This document shows, in pieces, positions 8,929-19,526 of a DNA stretch of 64,000 nucleotides. The position numbers were made by a program, and so were the translations under genes. The notes under the pieces are model-generated. The model saw nothing but the letters and a program-made list of their open reading frames with translations, was not told the DNA's origin and searched no databases. Position 1 is the stretch's first letter. Each line of letters starts with the position of its first letter. The stretch covers positions 62,001-126,000 of the forward strand of contig NZ_JAJIRT010000011.1 in NCBI RefSeq assembly GCF_025717675.1, in the 5' to 3' direction. The stretch is from Paucibacter sp. DJ2R-2 (GTDB lineage: Bacteria; Pseudomonadota; Gammaproteobacteria; Burkholderiales; Burkholderiaceae_C).

Positions 8929-9891
8929 TCAGGACTCGTCGCCCAAACGCAGCAAGTAAGTGTCTTCCACACGCTTGGCCCGCTCGACGCGACGGCCGAG
9001 TTCGTTCACGGCCAGGTGCAGGTCGATGGAGCCGTTGCGCGCCATCATGTCCTTCAATGTGTCAGGAATGTCGTAGCCAATGCTGGAGGGCACTTCGGCC
9101 GGGTCGTGCTTTTGCGGCGACAGGCCGGTGTACTCCCAGGAGCCCAGCATCGAGCGTTTGGCCCAGTGGTCGCTGGCGGCTACGGCCGCACCCCGGTCGA
9201 CGGCGCGGCAGACGATGGAGATGAAACCGCACTCCTTGCCCGGTACATGCAGGGGGCTGTTCGAGGGGTGGCGGCTGTAGAGGCAGTCGATGGGTGCGAA
9301 GTTGAAGTAACGCAGCATGTACTCGAGCAGTGGAATGCTCGGGTACCAGAAGGTGTTGGGCTCGGTCTGCAGCTTGCCGGCGGTGTTGAAGTGCATCAGG
9401 TCCGACTGCTCGTTCACCACATTGGTGGACAGCATGAAGAGACCATTCTTCTTGACCAGCGGCCGGGCGCTGGCCAGGGTGTGCATTGGCGAGAACACGT
9501 GGTAAAGCACGCCGGAGAGGTTCACATAATCAAACGTGCCATCGGCCGCCAGCTTTTGCGATAAGTCGTACATCAGGCCGACTTCGCGGAAGTCCCAGCT
9601 GGCGCCGTAGACTTTCTGCAGCAAATCCATCTTCTCGGCGCAATGCGGCACGGCGTCGGCGGCAATGATGCGCTTGGCCCCCTTGCGATGCATCAGCACC
9701 GGGATCACGCCTTCCATGCTGCCCAGGTCCAGGCAGTCCTGGCCTTGCAAATGGGCGTTGCGCATCAGCATGCGCGGCATGTACGGGAAGTCGGCGGGGT
9801 AGGTGCCCTGGGCCACCAGATCGGGGGCCAGTTGCACGGTGTAGTACCACCATTCCTTGACGGACTTTTCCAGTGCCTCGCGTGTGACCAT
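8929..9891 (-). CDS. Class I SAM-dependent methyltransferase (CmoB/DUF1698-like)
   Basis: 320 residues. Motif I is visible as CLDLGSMEGVIP near residue 75, followed by AKRIIAADA (acidic residue ending strand 2) and a DYVNLSGVLYHVFSP stretch with the general look of CmoB-type tRNA wobble-uridine modifying enzymes and related small-molecule methyltransferases. The ATG at 9891 is preferred because AAGGAG stands about 10 bases upstream; the frame reaches back to 9960 but with no such site. It faces the glycan genes across the palindromic element. Substrate not determined; it could equally methylate a sugar or a natural product. Confidence 0.7.
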   Translation of the reverse strand: MVTREALEKSVKEWWYYTVQLAPDLVAQGTYPADFPYMPRMLMRNAHLQGQDCLDLGSMEGVIPVLMHRKGAKRIIAADAVPHCAEKMDLLQKVYGASWDFREVGLMYDLSQKLAADGTFDYVNLSGVLYHVFSPMHTLASARPLVKKNGLFMLSTNVVNEQSDLMHFNTAGKLQTEPNTFWYPSIPLLEYMLRYFNFAPIDCLYSRHPSNSPLHVPGKECGFISIVCRAVDRGAAVAASDHWAKRSMLGSWEYTGLSPQKHDPAEVPSSIGYDIPDTLKDMMARNGSIDLHLAVNELGRRVERAKRVEDTYLLRLGDES

Positions 9892-10086
9892 GATCGCGGC
9901 TCTCCTTGCTCGCCTGTTCGGCTGGTTCCAGGGGAGGTCCACCGGACGGTGCGCTGGCATGCAAGAGCATCAGCAGTCACGATTCCGAGGACCCGAATGC
10001 CGTGCAGTTTGCACGCCATGCCATGGCGCGAAGAGGCAGTGGAGCGGGGCGCTAGCGGCCCAATTCAGGGCTTTGACCGGCTTGGC

Positions 10087-10791
10087 TCAGGCCTGCGTCG
10101 CGGCGGCCAGCCCGTTGTCGAAGTGGGCCCGCATCAGTCGGGCGGCTTCGTCGGCGTGCCGCTCACGCAGGGCTTTCATCAGCATGCGGTGCTCTTTCAG
10201 GGAGTCTTGCAGCCGGCCTTGTTTGAACAGCGAGTGGTGGCGGTTCAGCTTCATCACGCGCCGCAGGTCGGTGACGATCTGCTGACGCCAACGGTTGGCT
10301 TCGATCTCCAGCATGCGTAGGTGAAATCGCTCGTTGGCGGCGAAGAAGGCGTCGCGCTCGGCCACCTGGCGTTCCAGCTCCTCATGCAGGGCCTGCAGCT
10401 CGGCCAGGTCGGCCTCGCTGCCCTGGGCAGCCACGCGGGCGGCGGCGTCGCTCTCGAGCAGAGCCAGCAGCTGGTAGGCCTCGCGCACATCGCGCTCGCT
10501 CATCTCGGTGACATAGGCGCCGCGGCGCAGCTTCATGGTCACCAGGCCCTCGACCGCCAGCACCTTGAGCGCCTCCCGCATCGGTGTCCGGCTGATGCCC
10601 AGCTCGCCGCAGAGTTTGAGTTCGTCGATCCAGGCGCCGGGTTCCAGCTGGCGACTGAAGATTTGTTGGCGCAGATGTTCCGCCACCTCTTGATAGAGAG
10701 CGCGGTGGGCCAGTGCGTGGGCAAGCGGGAGCGCCGGAGCGGCCGTTCCGAGTGCCGGGCTGGGCTTGATCGAGCGAGGTTCGGCAGGCAT
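10087..10791 (-). CDS. GntR-family regulator, FadR/FCD subfamily
   Basis: 234 residues. An N-terminal winged helix (about residues 30-95; LYQEVAEHLRQQI, then ISRTPMREALKVLAVEGLV with the recognition helix) is followed by an all-helical FCD-type effector domain with spaced polar residues (ANERFHLRMLE, LKEHRMLMKAL) that usually bind a metal and a carboxylate ligand. It is transcribed away from the methylmalonyl-CoA mutase gene across a 93-base gap that holds an AT-rich palindrome, so it is the likely regulator of the propionate module, perhaps sensing a short acid or acyl-CoA of the pathway. Ligand and sign of regulation are inferred, not shown. Confidence 0.85.
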   Translation of the reverse strand: MPAEPRSIKPSPALGTAAPALPLAHALAHRALYQEVAEHLRQQIFSRQLEPGAWIDELKLCGELGISRTPMREALKVLAVEGLVTMKLRRGAYVTEMSERDVREAYQLLALLESDAAARVAAQGSEADLAELQALHEELERQVAERDAFFAANERFHLRMLEIEANRWRQQIVTDLRRVMKLNRHHSLFKQGRLQDSLKEHRMLMKALRERHADEAARLMRAHFDNGLAAATQA

Positions 10792-10823
10792 GGTGGGGGT
10801 GCGTCGCCGTCAGTGTAGCGTCA

Positions 10824-10846
10824 ATTCTGAATTTATAATTATGAAT
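10824..10846. promoter_or_regulatory. Probable GntR operator overlapping a TATAAT -10
   Basis: The halves ATTC-tg-AATT and AATT-at-GAAT are separated by TAT, giving 8 of 10 matched pairs in a very AT-rich island within GC-rich DNA. A perfect TATAAT lies at 10834-10839 on the plus strand inside it, though no good -35 is seen 17 bases upstream. Position between divergent regulator and mutase genes fits autoregulation plus control of the mutase operon. Confidence 0.55.
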
Positions 10847-10884
10847 GATGGTCGCTATGATGGAGCGTCCGCAGGAGCCAAGAG

Positions 10885-13062
<2,178 letters not shown>

Positions 13063-13081
13063 CCGGCACACGGAGCCGCGC

Positions 13082-13621
13082 ATGAGTGCTTATCAGCTGC
13101 AGCCGGTGGCGGCCGAAGATCTGGACGCGCTGTTCCAGCTGCGCATGGAGGCCTTGCGCCCGAGTCTGGAGCGTCTCGGCCGCTATGACCTGGCGCGCAG
13201 CCGTGAGCGATTCCAGACCTTGTTCGACCCGGCGACCATGCGCCATATTTGCCGCGGCAGCGAGCGTGTTGGCTTTCTGATGTTGCACACGCCGTCAACG
13301 GAGCCGGCGATCCTGCGCCTGGAGCAGCTGTATCTGCAGCCCGCGGCGCAAAGCCAGGGCATCGGGGCCTGGGTGCTCAGCTGGGCCAAAGATCAGGCGC
13401 GGCGTGCGGGGCGCGATCTCAGCCTCTCGGCCCTCAAGCTCAGCAATGCCAACCGCTTCTATCTGCGCCACGGCTTCAAAGCGGTGGGGGAGAGCGAGTT
13501 CGACATCGACTACCTCTGGCGCCTGCCCGTCGTTGGTGAGGAGGCCCGCCTGGCCCAGGTGCCGGACGGCATTGCCCCGGTGTGGTCGGGCGTGCAGGGC
13601 GAGCGGCCGGGGCGTGCATGA
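13082..13621 (+). CDS. GNAT-family N-acetyltransferase
   Basis: 179 residues. The acetyl-CoA-binding core is recognisable: LEQLYLQPAAQSQGIGAWVL (motif A, Q-x-x-G-I/G) near residues 80-100 and the conserved ANRFYLRHGFKAVGE end motif. It sits 19 bases after the mutase gene and its stop overlaps the meaB start as ATGA, so it is co-translated with the propionate genes. Its substrate is unknown. A role in acylating or regulating a pathway enzyme is possible given its place, but many GNAT genes are passengers. Confidence 0.8.
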   Translation: MSAYQLQPVAAEDLDALFQLRMEALRPSLERLGRYDLARSRERFQTLFDPATMRHICRGSERVGFLMLHTPSTEPAILRLEQLYLQPAAQSQGIGAWVLSWAKDQARRAGRDLSLSALKLSNANRFYLRHGFKAVGESEFDIDYLWRLPVVGEEARLAQVPDGIAPVWSGVQGERPGRA

Positions 13622-14658
13622 CGCTCGTGTTGCCCAGCCCAAGTCTGGCACCGGCCTTGCTGGCCGGCCCTGGCCCCCAGCAGCGCCGCGCCATGGCCAA
13701 GGCCATCACCTTGCTGGAGTCGACGCGCCGCGATCACCGCGTCCAAGCCGATGCCTTGCTGACCGAACTGCTGCCGCACGCAGGCAAAAGCTTTCGCCTC
13801 GGCATCTCGGGCGTGCCCGGCGTGGGCAAGAGCACCTTCATCGAGGCCCTGGGCCTCTTTCTGATCGCACGCGGCCACCGCGTCGCTGTGTTGGCCGTGG
13901 ACCCGAGCAGCAGCGTCTCGGGCGGCTCCATCCTCGGCGACAAGACCCGCATGGAGCGCCTGTCCATGGACGAGCGCGCCTACATCCGCCCCAGCCCCAG
14001 CAGCGGAACCCTGGGCGGCGTGGCCGAGAAAACGCGTGAGGCCATGCTGGTCTGCGAAGCGGCTGGCTTCGATGTGGTCATCGTCGAGACCGTCGGTGTG
14101 GGCCAGAGCGAAACCGCCGTGGCCGGCATGACGGACATGTATGTGCTGCTGCAGCTGCCCAATGCCGGCGATGATTTGCAGGCCATCAAGAAGGGCGTGA
14201 TGGAGCTGGCCGATCTGGTCGTCATCAACAAGGCCGATCTCGATTGGGCGGCCGCCACCCGCGCCCAGGCGCAGATCGGCTCCAGCCTGCGAATCTACGG
14301 CTTCCATGGCCATTCGCACACCGACCACGCCACAGCGAGCAAGACCTGGCACCCGCAGGTGATGCAGCTCAGCGCGCTCAAGCCTGAGCAGGGCGAAGGC
14401 CTGGAGCGTTTTTGGGCCCAGGTGACGGCTTACCGCGAATTGCAGCAGACCCAAGGCCACTGGCTGGCCAAACGCCAGCAACAGGCGCAGAGTTGGATGT
14501 GGGAGCGCATCCATGCCGGCTTGCGCCAGCAGTTTGCCGGCTCGCCGGCCGTGAGTGCCCAACTGCCTCAGATCACCGAAGATGTGCTGCAAGGCCGACT
14601 GGCGCCTTCGACCGCAGCACGCCAACTGTTGAATTTCTTCTCCGGAGACGAGAAATGA
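13618..14658 (+). CDS. meaB: MeaB, methylmalonyl-CoA mutase-associated GTPase (G-protein chaperone)
   Basis: 346 residues of the G3E P-loop GTPase family. GVPGVGKS at residues 65-72 is the Walker A site; AVDPSSSVSGGSILGDKTRM (switch region), VGVGQSETAVA and VVINKAD (base recognition) follow in family order. MeaB protects the mutase from inactivation and gates cofactor loading, and its gene commonly accompanies the mutase. The ATG at 13618 overlaps the GNAT stop by four bases; earlier in-frame codons lie inside the GNAT gene. Older databases call this family ArgK. Confidence 0.95.
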   Translation: MTLVLPSPSLAPALLAGPGPQQRRAMAKAITLLESTRRDHRVQADALLTELLPHAGKSFRLGISGVPGVGKSTFIEALGLFLIARGHRVAVLAVDPSSSVSGGSILGDKTRMERLSMDERAYIRPSPSSGTLGGVAEKTREAMLVCEAAGFDVVIVETVGVGQSETAVAGMTDMYVLLQLPNAGDDLQAIKKGVMELADLVVINKADLDWAAATRAQAQIGSSLRIYGFHGHSHTDHATASKTWHPQVMQLSALKPEQGEGLERFWAQVTAYRELQQTQGHWLAKRQQQAQSWMWERIHAGLRQQFAGSPAVSAQLPQITEDVLQGRLAPSTAARQLLNFFSGDEK

Positions 14659-14670
14659 ACCCCCCACGCC

Positions 14671-14720
14671 CAATGAATGGGCTGCCCCCCGAGGGGGCGC
14701 GTCCTTCCTTGGGACGGCCC
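14671..14720. repeat. REP-like GC palindrome in the propionate operon
   Basis: GCCCCCC-GA-GGGGGC (14684-14698) with flanking GGGCTG and GGGACGGCCC lies in the 78-base gap between meaB and pccB. A related C-rich/G-rich palindrome stands between leuC and leuD (30488-30505). Both are within operons, where such elements may stabilise or attenuate mRNA. Confidence 0.5.
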
Positions 14721-14736
14721 GACGAAAGGACTTCCC

Positions 14737-16269
14737 ATGCATGACATCCAACAACGACTGGAAGAAAAACGTGCCCAGGCCCGTCTGGGCGGCGGCGAAA
14801 AGCGCATCGCCGCCCAGCACAAAAAGGGCAAGCTGACGGCGCGCGAGCGCCTGGAGCTGCTGTTCGACGAAGGCACCTTCGAAGAATGGGACATGTTTGT
14901 CGAGCACCGCTGCGTCGATTTCGGCATGGCCGAGAACAAGATTCCCGGTGACGGCGTGGTCACCGGCTACGGCATGATCAACGGCCGCCTGGCCTTCAGC
15001 TTCAGCCAGGACTTCACCGTCTTCGGCGGCGCCTTGTCCGAGGCGCATGCCGAGAAGATTTGCAAGGTCATGGATCAGGCCATGAAGGTCGGGGCCCCAG
15101 TGATCGGCCTCAATGACTCGGGCGGCGCGCGCATCCAGGAAGGCGTGGCCTCCCTGGGCGGCTATGCCGATGTGTTCCAGAAGAATGTGCTGGCCTCGGG
15201 CGTGATCCCGCAGATCAGCATGATCATGGGCCCGTGCGCCGGCGGCGCGGTCTATTCGCCGGCCATGACCGACTTCATCTTCATGGTCAAGGACTCGAGC
15301 TATATGTTCGTGACCGGGCCCGAGGTGGTGAAGACGGTGACGCACGAGGAAGTGACGGCCGAAGAACTCGGCGGCGCCGGTACCCACACCAGCAAGAGCG
15401 GCGTGGCCGACCTCAGCTTCGAGAACGATGTCGAAGCCATCCTGATGCTGCGCCGCTTCTTCAACTACCTGCCGCTGAACAACCGCGAGAAGGCGCCGAC
15501 CCGGCCCAGCGGTGACCCCGGCAACCGCCTCGACCATTCGCTCGACACCCTGGTGCCGGAGAATCCGAACAAGCCCTATGACATGAAGGAGCTGATCCAG
15601 AAGACGGTCGACGATGGCGACTTCTTCGAGTTGCAGCCTGACTACGCCAAGAACATCCTGACCGGCTTTGCCCGCATGGAAGGCCAAACGGTGGGCATCG
15701 TCGCCAACCAGCCGCTCGTGCTGGCCGGCTGCCTGGACATCAAGAGCTCCATCAAGGCCGCGCGTTTTGTGCGCTTCTGCGATGCCTTCAACATCCCGGT
15801 GATCACCTTCGTCGATGTGCCCGGCTTCATGCCCGGCACCAGCCAGGAGTACGGCGGCATCATCAAGCATGGCGCCAAGCTGCTGTATGCCTATGCCGAG
15901 TGCACCGTGCCCAAGGTGACCGTCATCACCCGCAAGGCCTACGGCGGTGCCTACGATGTGATGGCCTCCAAGCACCTGCGCGGCGACGTCAACTTTGCTT
16001 GGCCTAACGCCGAAATCGCGGTGATGGGTGCCAAGGGCGCGGTCGAGATCATCTTCCGCGAAGACAAGGGCGACCCGGAGAAGCTGGCCGCCAAGGAAGC
16101 CGAATACAAAGCCCGTTTCGCCAACCCCTTTGTCGCCGGCGCCCGTGGCTTCATCGACGATGTGATCCAGCCGCATGAGACCCGCAAGCGCATCTGCCGC
16201 TCCCTGGTCATGCTCAAGGACAAGAAGCTGGACAACCCCTGGCGCAAGCACGGGAACATTCCGCTGTGA
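14737..16269 (+). CDS. pccB: Propionyl-CoA carboxylase beta (carboxyltransferase) subunit
   Basis: 510 residues, the family's usual length. It transfers CO2 from carboxybiotin to propionyl-CoA, giving (S)-methylmalonyl-CoA. Seen: the N-terminal KRTAREARL-type region ([18 protein letters not shown]), the acyl-CoA oxyanion glycines in [12 protein letters not shown] and [12 protein letters not shown], and the C-terminal biotin-site glycines in [12 protein letters not shown] and [11 protein letters not shown]. The ATG at 14737 has AAAGGA seven bases upstream; the frame extends further but through the palindromic element. Partner is PccA (16807-18897). Confidence 0.95.
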   Translation: MHDIQQRLEEKRAQARLGGGEKRIAAQHKKGKLTARERLELLFDEGTFEEWDMFVEHRCVDFGMAENKIPGDGVVTGYGMINGRLAFSFSQDFTVFGGALSEAHAEKICKVMDQAMKVGAPVIGLNDSGGARIQEGVASLGGYADVFQKNVLASGVIPQISMIMGPCAGGAVYSPAMTDFIFMVKDSSYMFVTGPEVVKTVTHEEVTAEELGGAGTHTSKSGVADLSFENDVEAILMLRRFFNYLPLNNREKAPTRPSGDPGNRLDHSLDTLVPENPNKPYDMKELIQKTVDDGDFFELQPDYAKNILTGFARMEGQTVGIVANQPLVLAGCLDIKSSIKAARFVRFCDAFNIPVITFVDVPGFMPGTSQEYGGIIKHGAKLLYAYAECTVPKVTVITRKAYGGAYDVMASKHLRGDVNFAWPNAEIAVMGAKGAVEIIFREDKGDPEKLAAKEAEYKARFANPFVAGARGFIDDVIQPHETRKRICRSLVMLKDKKLDNPWRKHGNIPL

Positions 16270-16766
16270 GAGCTGCGAAGACGCTGCTGATGTCGGGCTT
16301 GCTTCTGAGTGGCCACGCGTGCGTGCAAGCGGCTGTGCCAGCGGCGGACTGTGTGGCAGCCCATGCCCAGGCCCATGCGGCTTCAGTGCCCGCCGAGGAC
16401 TCGGCCGCGTCGGCGTCGGAAAGCGCTTCGGCCCAGCAGCTGTTCGCCAGTTGTGCCTTGCAGCGCTACGGCGCCTCGGCCGCCAGTCGCGTGGAGGCCT
16501 GCGGCAACGATCTGGCCAGCCTGCCGGTGATCCTGCTCTACCGAGTCGATGGCCTGTCGCGCACCCAGGCCCTGGCCGATCTGCAGCGCGAAGCTGCGCT
16601 CAGCGATGGCAGCGAATACGCGCAGCGCGCTCCGGCCATGCTGAGCTTTGCCTACCAGGGAGCCGCGGCGGCCAAGGGGCAGGGCGCCGCTTGGATCGAG
16701 CGCCGTGTCGTCGAATGGACCGATCTCTGCCTGGCCGGGCGCCTGCGTTTTTCCGCACAGCGTTGA
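16266..16766 (+). CDS. Small predicted secreted protein of unknown function within the pcc operon
   Basis: 166 residues from a GTG at 16266 whose GTGA overlaps the pccB stop; an in-frame ATG at 16290 is an alternative, and neither has a clear ribosome site. The N-terminus ([20 protein letters not shown]) looks like a Sec signal peptide with cleavage near A-x-A. The mature part is Ala-rich with four cysteines or so and no family I recognise. It is tightly placed between the two carboxylase subunit genes, which is unusual. It could be a periplasmic protein that is merely co-transcribed. Coding is supported by the unbroken frame and codon bias. Confidence 0.6.
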   Translation: MRAAKTLLMSGLLLSGHACVQAAVPAADCVAAHAQAHAASVPAEDSAASASESASAQQLFASCALQRYGASAASRVEACGNDLASLPVILLYRVDGLSRTQALADLQREAALSDGSEYAQRAPAMLSFAYQGAAAAKGQGAAWIERRVVEWTDLCLAGRLRFSAQR

Positions 16767-16806
16767 CGTCAGCCGACCGAACAATTTTTGATGGGGACAA
16801 GACATC

Positions 16807-18897
16807 ATGTTTGAAAAAATTCTGATCGCCAACCGCGGCGAGATCGCCTGCCGGGTCATCAAGACGGCCCGCAAGATGGGCATCAAGACTGTGGCCGTCT
16901 ACTCCGAGGCCGACAAGGACGCCCGCCATGTGGAGCTGGCCGATGAGGCCGTGCTGCTGGGCCAGGCGCCCAGCCGCGAGTCCTATCTGGTGGCCGACAA
17001 GATCATTGCGGCGGCCAAGCAGACCGGCGCCCAGGCCATCCACCCCGGCTACGGCTTTCTGAGCGAGAACGAAGAGTTCGCGCGCCGGGTCGAAGAAGAG
17101 GGCATCGCCTTCATCGGCCCCAAGCATGGCTCGATCGCCGCCATGGGCGACAAAATCGCCTCCAAGAAGCTCGCCAACGCCGCCCAGGTCAACACCATCC
17201 CGGGCCACAACGAGCCCATCCTCTCGCCCGAAGAGGCGGTCAAGATTGCCCAGGGCATTGGCTACCCGGTGATGATCAAGGCCAGCGCCGGCGGTGGTGG
17301 CAAGGGCTTGCGCGTCGCCTTCAACGACAAGGAATGCTTCGAGGGCTTCAGCAGCTGCCGCAATGAGGCGCGCAACAGCTTTGGCGACGACCGCGTCTTC
17401 ATGGAGAAGTTCGTCGAGGAGCCGCGCCACATCGAGATCCAGGTGCTGGGCGACAGCCAGGGCAACACGCTCTACCTGTGGGAGCGCGAATGCTCCATCC
17501 AGCGCCGCCACCAGAAGGTGATCGAAGAGGCGCCGTCGCCCTTCATCAGCGAAGCCACGCGCAAGGCCATGGGCGAGCAGGCCGTGGCCTTGGCCAAGGC
17601 GGTGAACTACCAGAGCGCGGGCACGGTGGAGTTCGTGGTCGGCAAGGACCAGAGTTTCTATTTCCTGGAGATGAACACCCGTCTGCAGGTGGAGCACCCG
17701 GTGACCGAGTGCATCACCGGCCTGGACCTGGTCGAGCAGATGATCCGTGTGGCCGCCGGCGAGCCGCTGAGTCTCAAGCAAGAGGACATCAAGCGCGAAG
17801 GCTGGGCGATCGAGTGCCGCATCAATGCCGAAGACCCCTTCCGCAACTTCCTGCCCTCCACCGGCCGCCTGGTCAAGTACCAGCCCCCGCAGGCCAATCT
17901 GGAGCAGGGCACGCTGACCCTGCAGGGTGACAGTTATGCCGCAGAACAATTCGGAGGCGTTCGGGTCGACACCGGCGTCTACGAAGGCGGCGAGATCCCG
18001 ATGTTCTACGACTCGATGATCGCCAAGCTCATCGTCCATGGCCGCGACCGGGCCGATGCCATCGCCAAGACGCGCGAAGCCTTGAATGGCTTTGTCATCC
18101 GCGGCATTTCCAGCAACATCCCCTTCCAGTCGGCCCTGCTGGCGCATGAGGACTTCAAGTCCGGCAACTTCAACACCGGCTTCATCGCCCAGCATTACGG
18201 CGGTGGCTTCCGTGCCGAGGACGTGCCGCACAGCGATCCGTTGTTCCTGGTTGCCCTGGCTGGCTTCATCCGCCGCAAGGCGCGCGAGCGCGAGGCTGGC
18301 ATCAGCGGCCAGCTGCCCGGGCACGAGGTGCGCATCGAGCACGACTACGTGGCCCTGGTGTCCGAGGGCACGGCCGGCCAGCAAGCCCGCCACGTCCTGC
18401 ACATCTCCGAGTTCGTGGGGCACCTGGGTGAGGCACTGGTACGAGTCGGTGAAGGCGCCGAGGCCAAGAGCTATCGCATCGTCTGCAACTCGCGCCTGAA
18501 CGACATCCGCCTGACCGGCACCGTCAACGGCCAGCCCTTTGTGGCCCAGGCCGAGCGTGGCACGGCCAAGCAGCCGCTGGCTTATCGCTTGCAGCACAAC
18601 GGCTACGCCATCCTCGTCAATGTGCTTTCGCCGCGTGCGGCCGAGCTGCAGGCCTTGATGCCTTTCAAGGCCCCGCCGGACACCAGCAAGTTCCTGCTCT
18701 CGCCCATGCCGGGCCTGCTGGTGCAGATCGCTGCGCATCCCGGCCAGACCGTGCAAGCCGGCGAGCGCCTGGCCGTGATCGAGGCCATGAAGATGGAGAA
18801 CATCTTGATCGCCGAGCGTGACGTCAAGGTCGCCGAGGTGCTGGCCAAAGTGGGCGAGAGCCTGTCGGTGGATCAGCTGATTTTGAGGTTTGAGTGA
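16807..18897 (+). CDS. pccA: Propionyl-CoA carboxylase alpha (biotin carboxylase/biotin carrier) subunit
   Basis: 696 residues. The biotin carboxylase domain fills the first 450 residues (FEKILIANRGEIACRVI, IHPGYGFLSEN, ATP-grasp loop KASAGGGGKGLR, EMNTRLQVEHPVTE). A middle linking domain and a C-terminal biotinyl domain follow, with EAMKMEN where K662 is the biotinylated lysine. It carboxylates biotin with ATP and bicarbonate and passes it to PccB. 3-methylcrotonyl-CoA carboxylase is the main look-alike, but mutase, MeaB and epimerase next door favour the propionyl enzyme. A 40-base gap separates it from the small secreted gene. Confidence 0.93.
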   Translation: MFEKILIANRGEIACRVIKTARKMGIKTVAVYSEADKDARHVELADEAVLLGQAPSRESYLVADKIIAAAKQTGAQAIHPGYGFLSENEEFARRVEEEGIAFIGPKHGSIAAMGDKIASKKLANAAQVNTIPGHNEPILSPEEAVKIAQGIGYPVMIKASAGGGGKGLRVAFNDKECFEGFSSCRNEARNSFGDDRVFMEKFVEEPRHIEIQVLGDSQGNTLYLWERECSIQRRHQKVIEEAPSPFISEATRKAMGEQAVALAKAVNYQSAGTVEFVVGKDQSFYFLEMNTRLQVEHPVTECITGLDLVEQMIRVAAGEPLSLKQEDIKREGWAIECRINAEDPFRNFLPSTGRLVKYQPPQANLEQGTLTLQGDSYAAEQFGGVRVDTGVYEGGEIPMFYDSMIAKLIVHGRDRADAIAKTREALNGFVIRGISSNIPFQSALLAHEDFKSGNFNTGFIAQHYGGGFRAEDVPHSDPLFLVALAGFIRRKAREREAGISGQLPGHEVRIEHDYVALVSEGTAGQQARHVLHISEFVGHLGEALVRVGEGAEAKSYRIVCNSRLNDIRLTGTVNGQPFVAQAERGTAKQPLAYRLQHNGYAILVNVLSPRAAELQALMPFKAPPDTSKFLLSPMPGLLVQIAAHPGQTVQAGERLAVIEAMKMENILIAERDVKVAEVLAKVGESLSVDQLILRFE

Positions 18898-18905
18898 GGT
18901 TGATG

Positions 18906-18980
18906 GGTGAACAGGTGAACAGGTGAACAGGTGAACAGGTGAATGGTTCACCAGGCGCGCAGCGCCGCTCACCTGTTCAC
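18906..18980. repeat. GGTGAACA minisatellite with inverted partner
   Basis: Four perfect head-to-tail GGTGAACA units (18906-18937) run into GGTGAA-tgg-TTCACC (18938-18952). TCACCTGTTCAC at 18969-18980 is the reverse complement of the repeat, so alternative hairpins of different length can form. It lies between pccA and the epimerase gene and could be a variable terminator or mRNA-stability element. Confidence 0.7.
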
Positions 18981-19046
18981 ACGTTCACTTCCTCTCCCCT
19001 TGTTCAGCAAACCGACTGCAGCAGCATCAACTACGGTGTACCAAAC

Positions 19047-19505
<459 letters not shown>

Positions 19506-19526
19506 TCGGGCCCTTCGCGGACAGCT

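Noticed and set aside
13510-16251. 913-codon minus-strand frame opposite meaB and pccB
   Set aside because: Antisense shadow of two clearly conserved genes, caused by high GC third positions.
16600-18972. 790-codon minus-strand frame opposite pccA
   Set aside because: Shadow of pccA; its start reads the GGTGAACA repeat as protein.
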